DNA of 64,000 bases, from NCBI GenBank assembly GCA_022828595.1, contig JAKGHH010000008.1, positions 21,134,378 through 21,198,377 on the forward strand, given 5' to 3'. Position numbers and translations under genes: made by a program. The notes beneath the pieces are model-generated. The model saw only the letters and a program-made list of their open reading frames with translations. It ran no database searches and was not told the DNA's origin. Origin of the DNA: Nelumbo lutea. Lineage: Eukaryota; Streptophyta; Magnoliopsida; Proteales; Nelumbonaceae. This document shows positions 63,259-64,000 of the stretch, in pieces (positions within the stretch are counted from its first letter, which is position 1; every line of letters begins with the position of its first letter).

Positions 63259-63270
63259 TGGTACCAGAGC
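63259..63270 (+). other. Copia primer-binding site
   Basis: TGGTACCAGAGC, 11 of 12 identical to the usual sequence complementary to the 3' end of plant initiator tRNA-Met. Confidence 0.8.
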
Positions 63271-63725
63271 AAGATCAAGGTAGATCCATCAATATTCTTC
63301 CTTTCTTTCTCTTGAACCTCCCATCAAATTTTCTTTTATTGGTCTCTCTCTCTTTTCTTCTAAGAACTCCACTTTTCGGTTTTGTTATGGTGATTAGTGA
63401 TGGCAGTGACCATCACCATTGTTTGTGAGCTGCTTCTGCTGTGAGTGTCACCCTTGATTTGGCTAGACCAAGAGGGGGTGTGGTGATTTCTGGCTTGTGA
63501 AGAGTTAAATAAAGGTATTATGATTGCTGCTGCTGTGTGATGATCGTTTGATGCATTCTTTATATGGAAGCTGCTGCTGTAATCTCCTTAAATTTTCAGG
63601 TGAGTTCTTGAAGTTGTGTTAAAAATTGGGCATTTCTTTCCATTGTGAGAGACCTTGTTGGATTGTAGATAAATCTAATTTGAGATGTCCTACCAGATCC
63701 GTTACATTGAAAAGAGTGAGAAAAT

Positions 63726-64000
63726 ATGGATTCCAAGGTTGCTGTTATGGTGTCTCCTGAGTTTCTCCCTATTCAAATGAGTTCCATTAAACTTAAATGG
63801 AATTAATTATGTTATTTGGGCAAAGTCCGTTGAGGTTTTCCTTACTGACAAAGGAAATTAAGTAGTTGACTGATAAGAAACGAAAGAAGGCACCTCTACC
63901 TACTGATTGGGTGAAACAAAATGCTCAAATTAAAACCTGATTGTGGAACTCTATGCAACTGAAGATAAGTAGTGGACTGATAATCCTTGATGCATCAAAA
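63726..64000 (+). pseudogene. Copia gag N-terminus (degenerate, incomplete)
   Basis: MDSKVAVMVSPEFLPIQMSS, then sequence that reads like LxWNNYVIWAKSVEVFLTDKG if frame breaks are ignored, and TDWVKQNAQIKT. This fits the N-terminal gag domain of copia elements that binds the N-Y-x-x-W motif. Stops make it inactive. It is cut by the window end. Confidence 0.6.

Larger units (their letters stand above)
63000..64000 (+). mobile_element. 5' end of a second Ty1/copia element, running out of the window
   Basis: A TATA-like AATATAAATGCC (63159-63170) lies in a probable LTR that ends ...TTATTTCA at 63258. The next bases, TGGTACCAGAGC (63259-63270), match the copia primer-binding site TGGTATCAGAGC (initiator tRNA-Met) with one mismatch. 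The leader has no ORF. From 63726 the sequence resembles a copia gag start (MDSKVAVMVSPEFLPIQ), with several stops. The left LTR boundary is not located. Confidence 0.7.

Overview
The window looks like nuclear DNA of a flowering plant, probably a woody dicot or magnoliid; I cannot name the species. Evidence: GT-AG introns, plant snRNA genes with the plant-specific USE promoter, nuclear tRNAs, Tat-lineage Ty3/gypsy elements, hAT, LINE and Ty1/copia remnants, and AT-rich intergenic DNA. Only two genes appear intact: a four-exon monosaccharide/H+ symporter (STP7-like, 16732-19658, + strand) and a two-exon CYP71-type cytochrome P450 (51500-53141, - strand). Small RNA genes are a U2 snRNA (20604-20799, -), a U1 snRNA variant with a promoter (37555-37717, -), a degenerate second U1 (40465-40614, -), tRNA-Thr(AGT) and tRNA-Ser(GCT).

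Layout: 480-2746 is a decayed hAT transposon. 3272-15187 is an old Tat element (Tat-1) with a perfect TGACC target duplication, carrying a 1.8-kb foreign solo LTR in its RT/RNase H region. 15190-16040 holds an AT-rich TIR repeat and an L1 tail. 16732-20560 holds the STP7-like gene plus a tandem duplicate of its last exon and 3' flank with an internal deletion. 20604-20876 is the U2 gene. 21090-21720 is a long-TIR element. 23587-34159 is a younger Tat element (Tat-2) with a perfect CTTTT duplication. 34630-35810 holds two further DNA-transposon remnants. 37555-40614 is the U1/tRNA cluster. 42682-49911 is a truncated third Tat element (Tat-3) whose 5' LTR is split by a 5.9-kb hAT, and that hAT carries a nearly intact fragment of a host DUF3527 gene. 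49955-53250 holds a P450 pseudogene and the intact P450. 54673-56096 is a palindromic MITE-like element split by a Tat solo LTR (perfect AAAAC duplication). 57720-58620 is a LINE tail split by two hAT-type MITEs. 59679-61527 is a P450 exon copy, more than 99% identical to the intact gene, joined head-on to a Ty1/copia pol fragment. 63000-64000 is the 5' end of another copia element that runs out of the window.

The Tat elements share one design: LTRs of about 0.9 kb with element-specific tandem repeats in U3, a gag-pol reading frame with two RNase H domains, and, between integrase and the 3' LTR, a spliced gene on the opposite strand (three exons, intron positions and phases the same in Tat-1 and Tat-2). 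All transposon ORFs are broken by stops or frameshifts. Positions were read by eye; percent identities are by-eye counts or impressions. Family names rest on motif recognition, not on searches.
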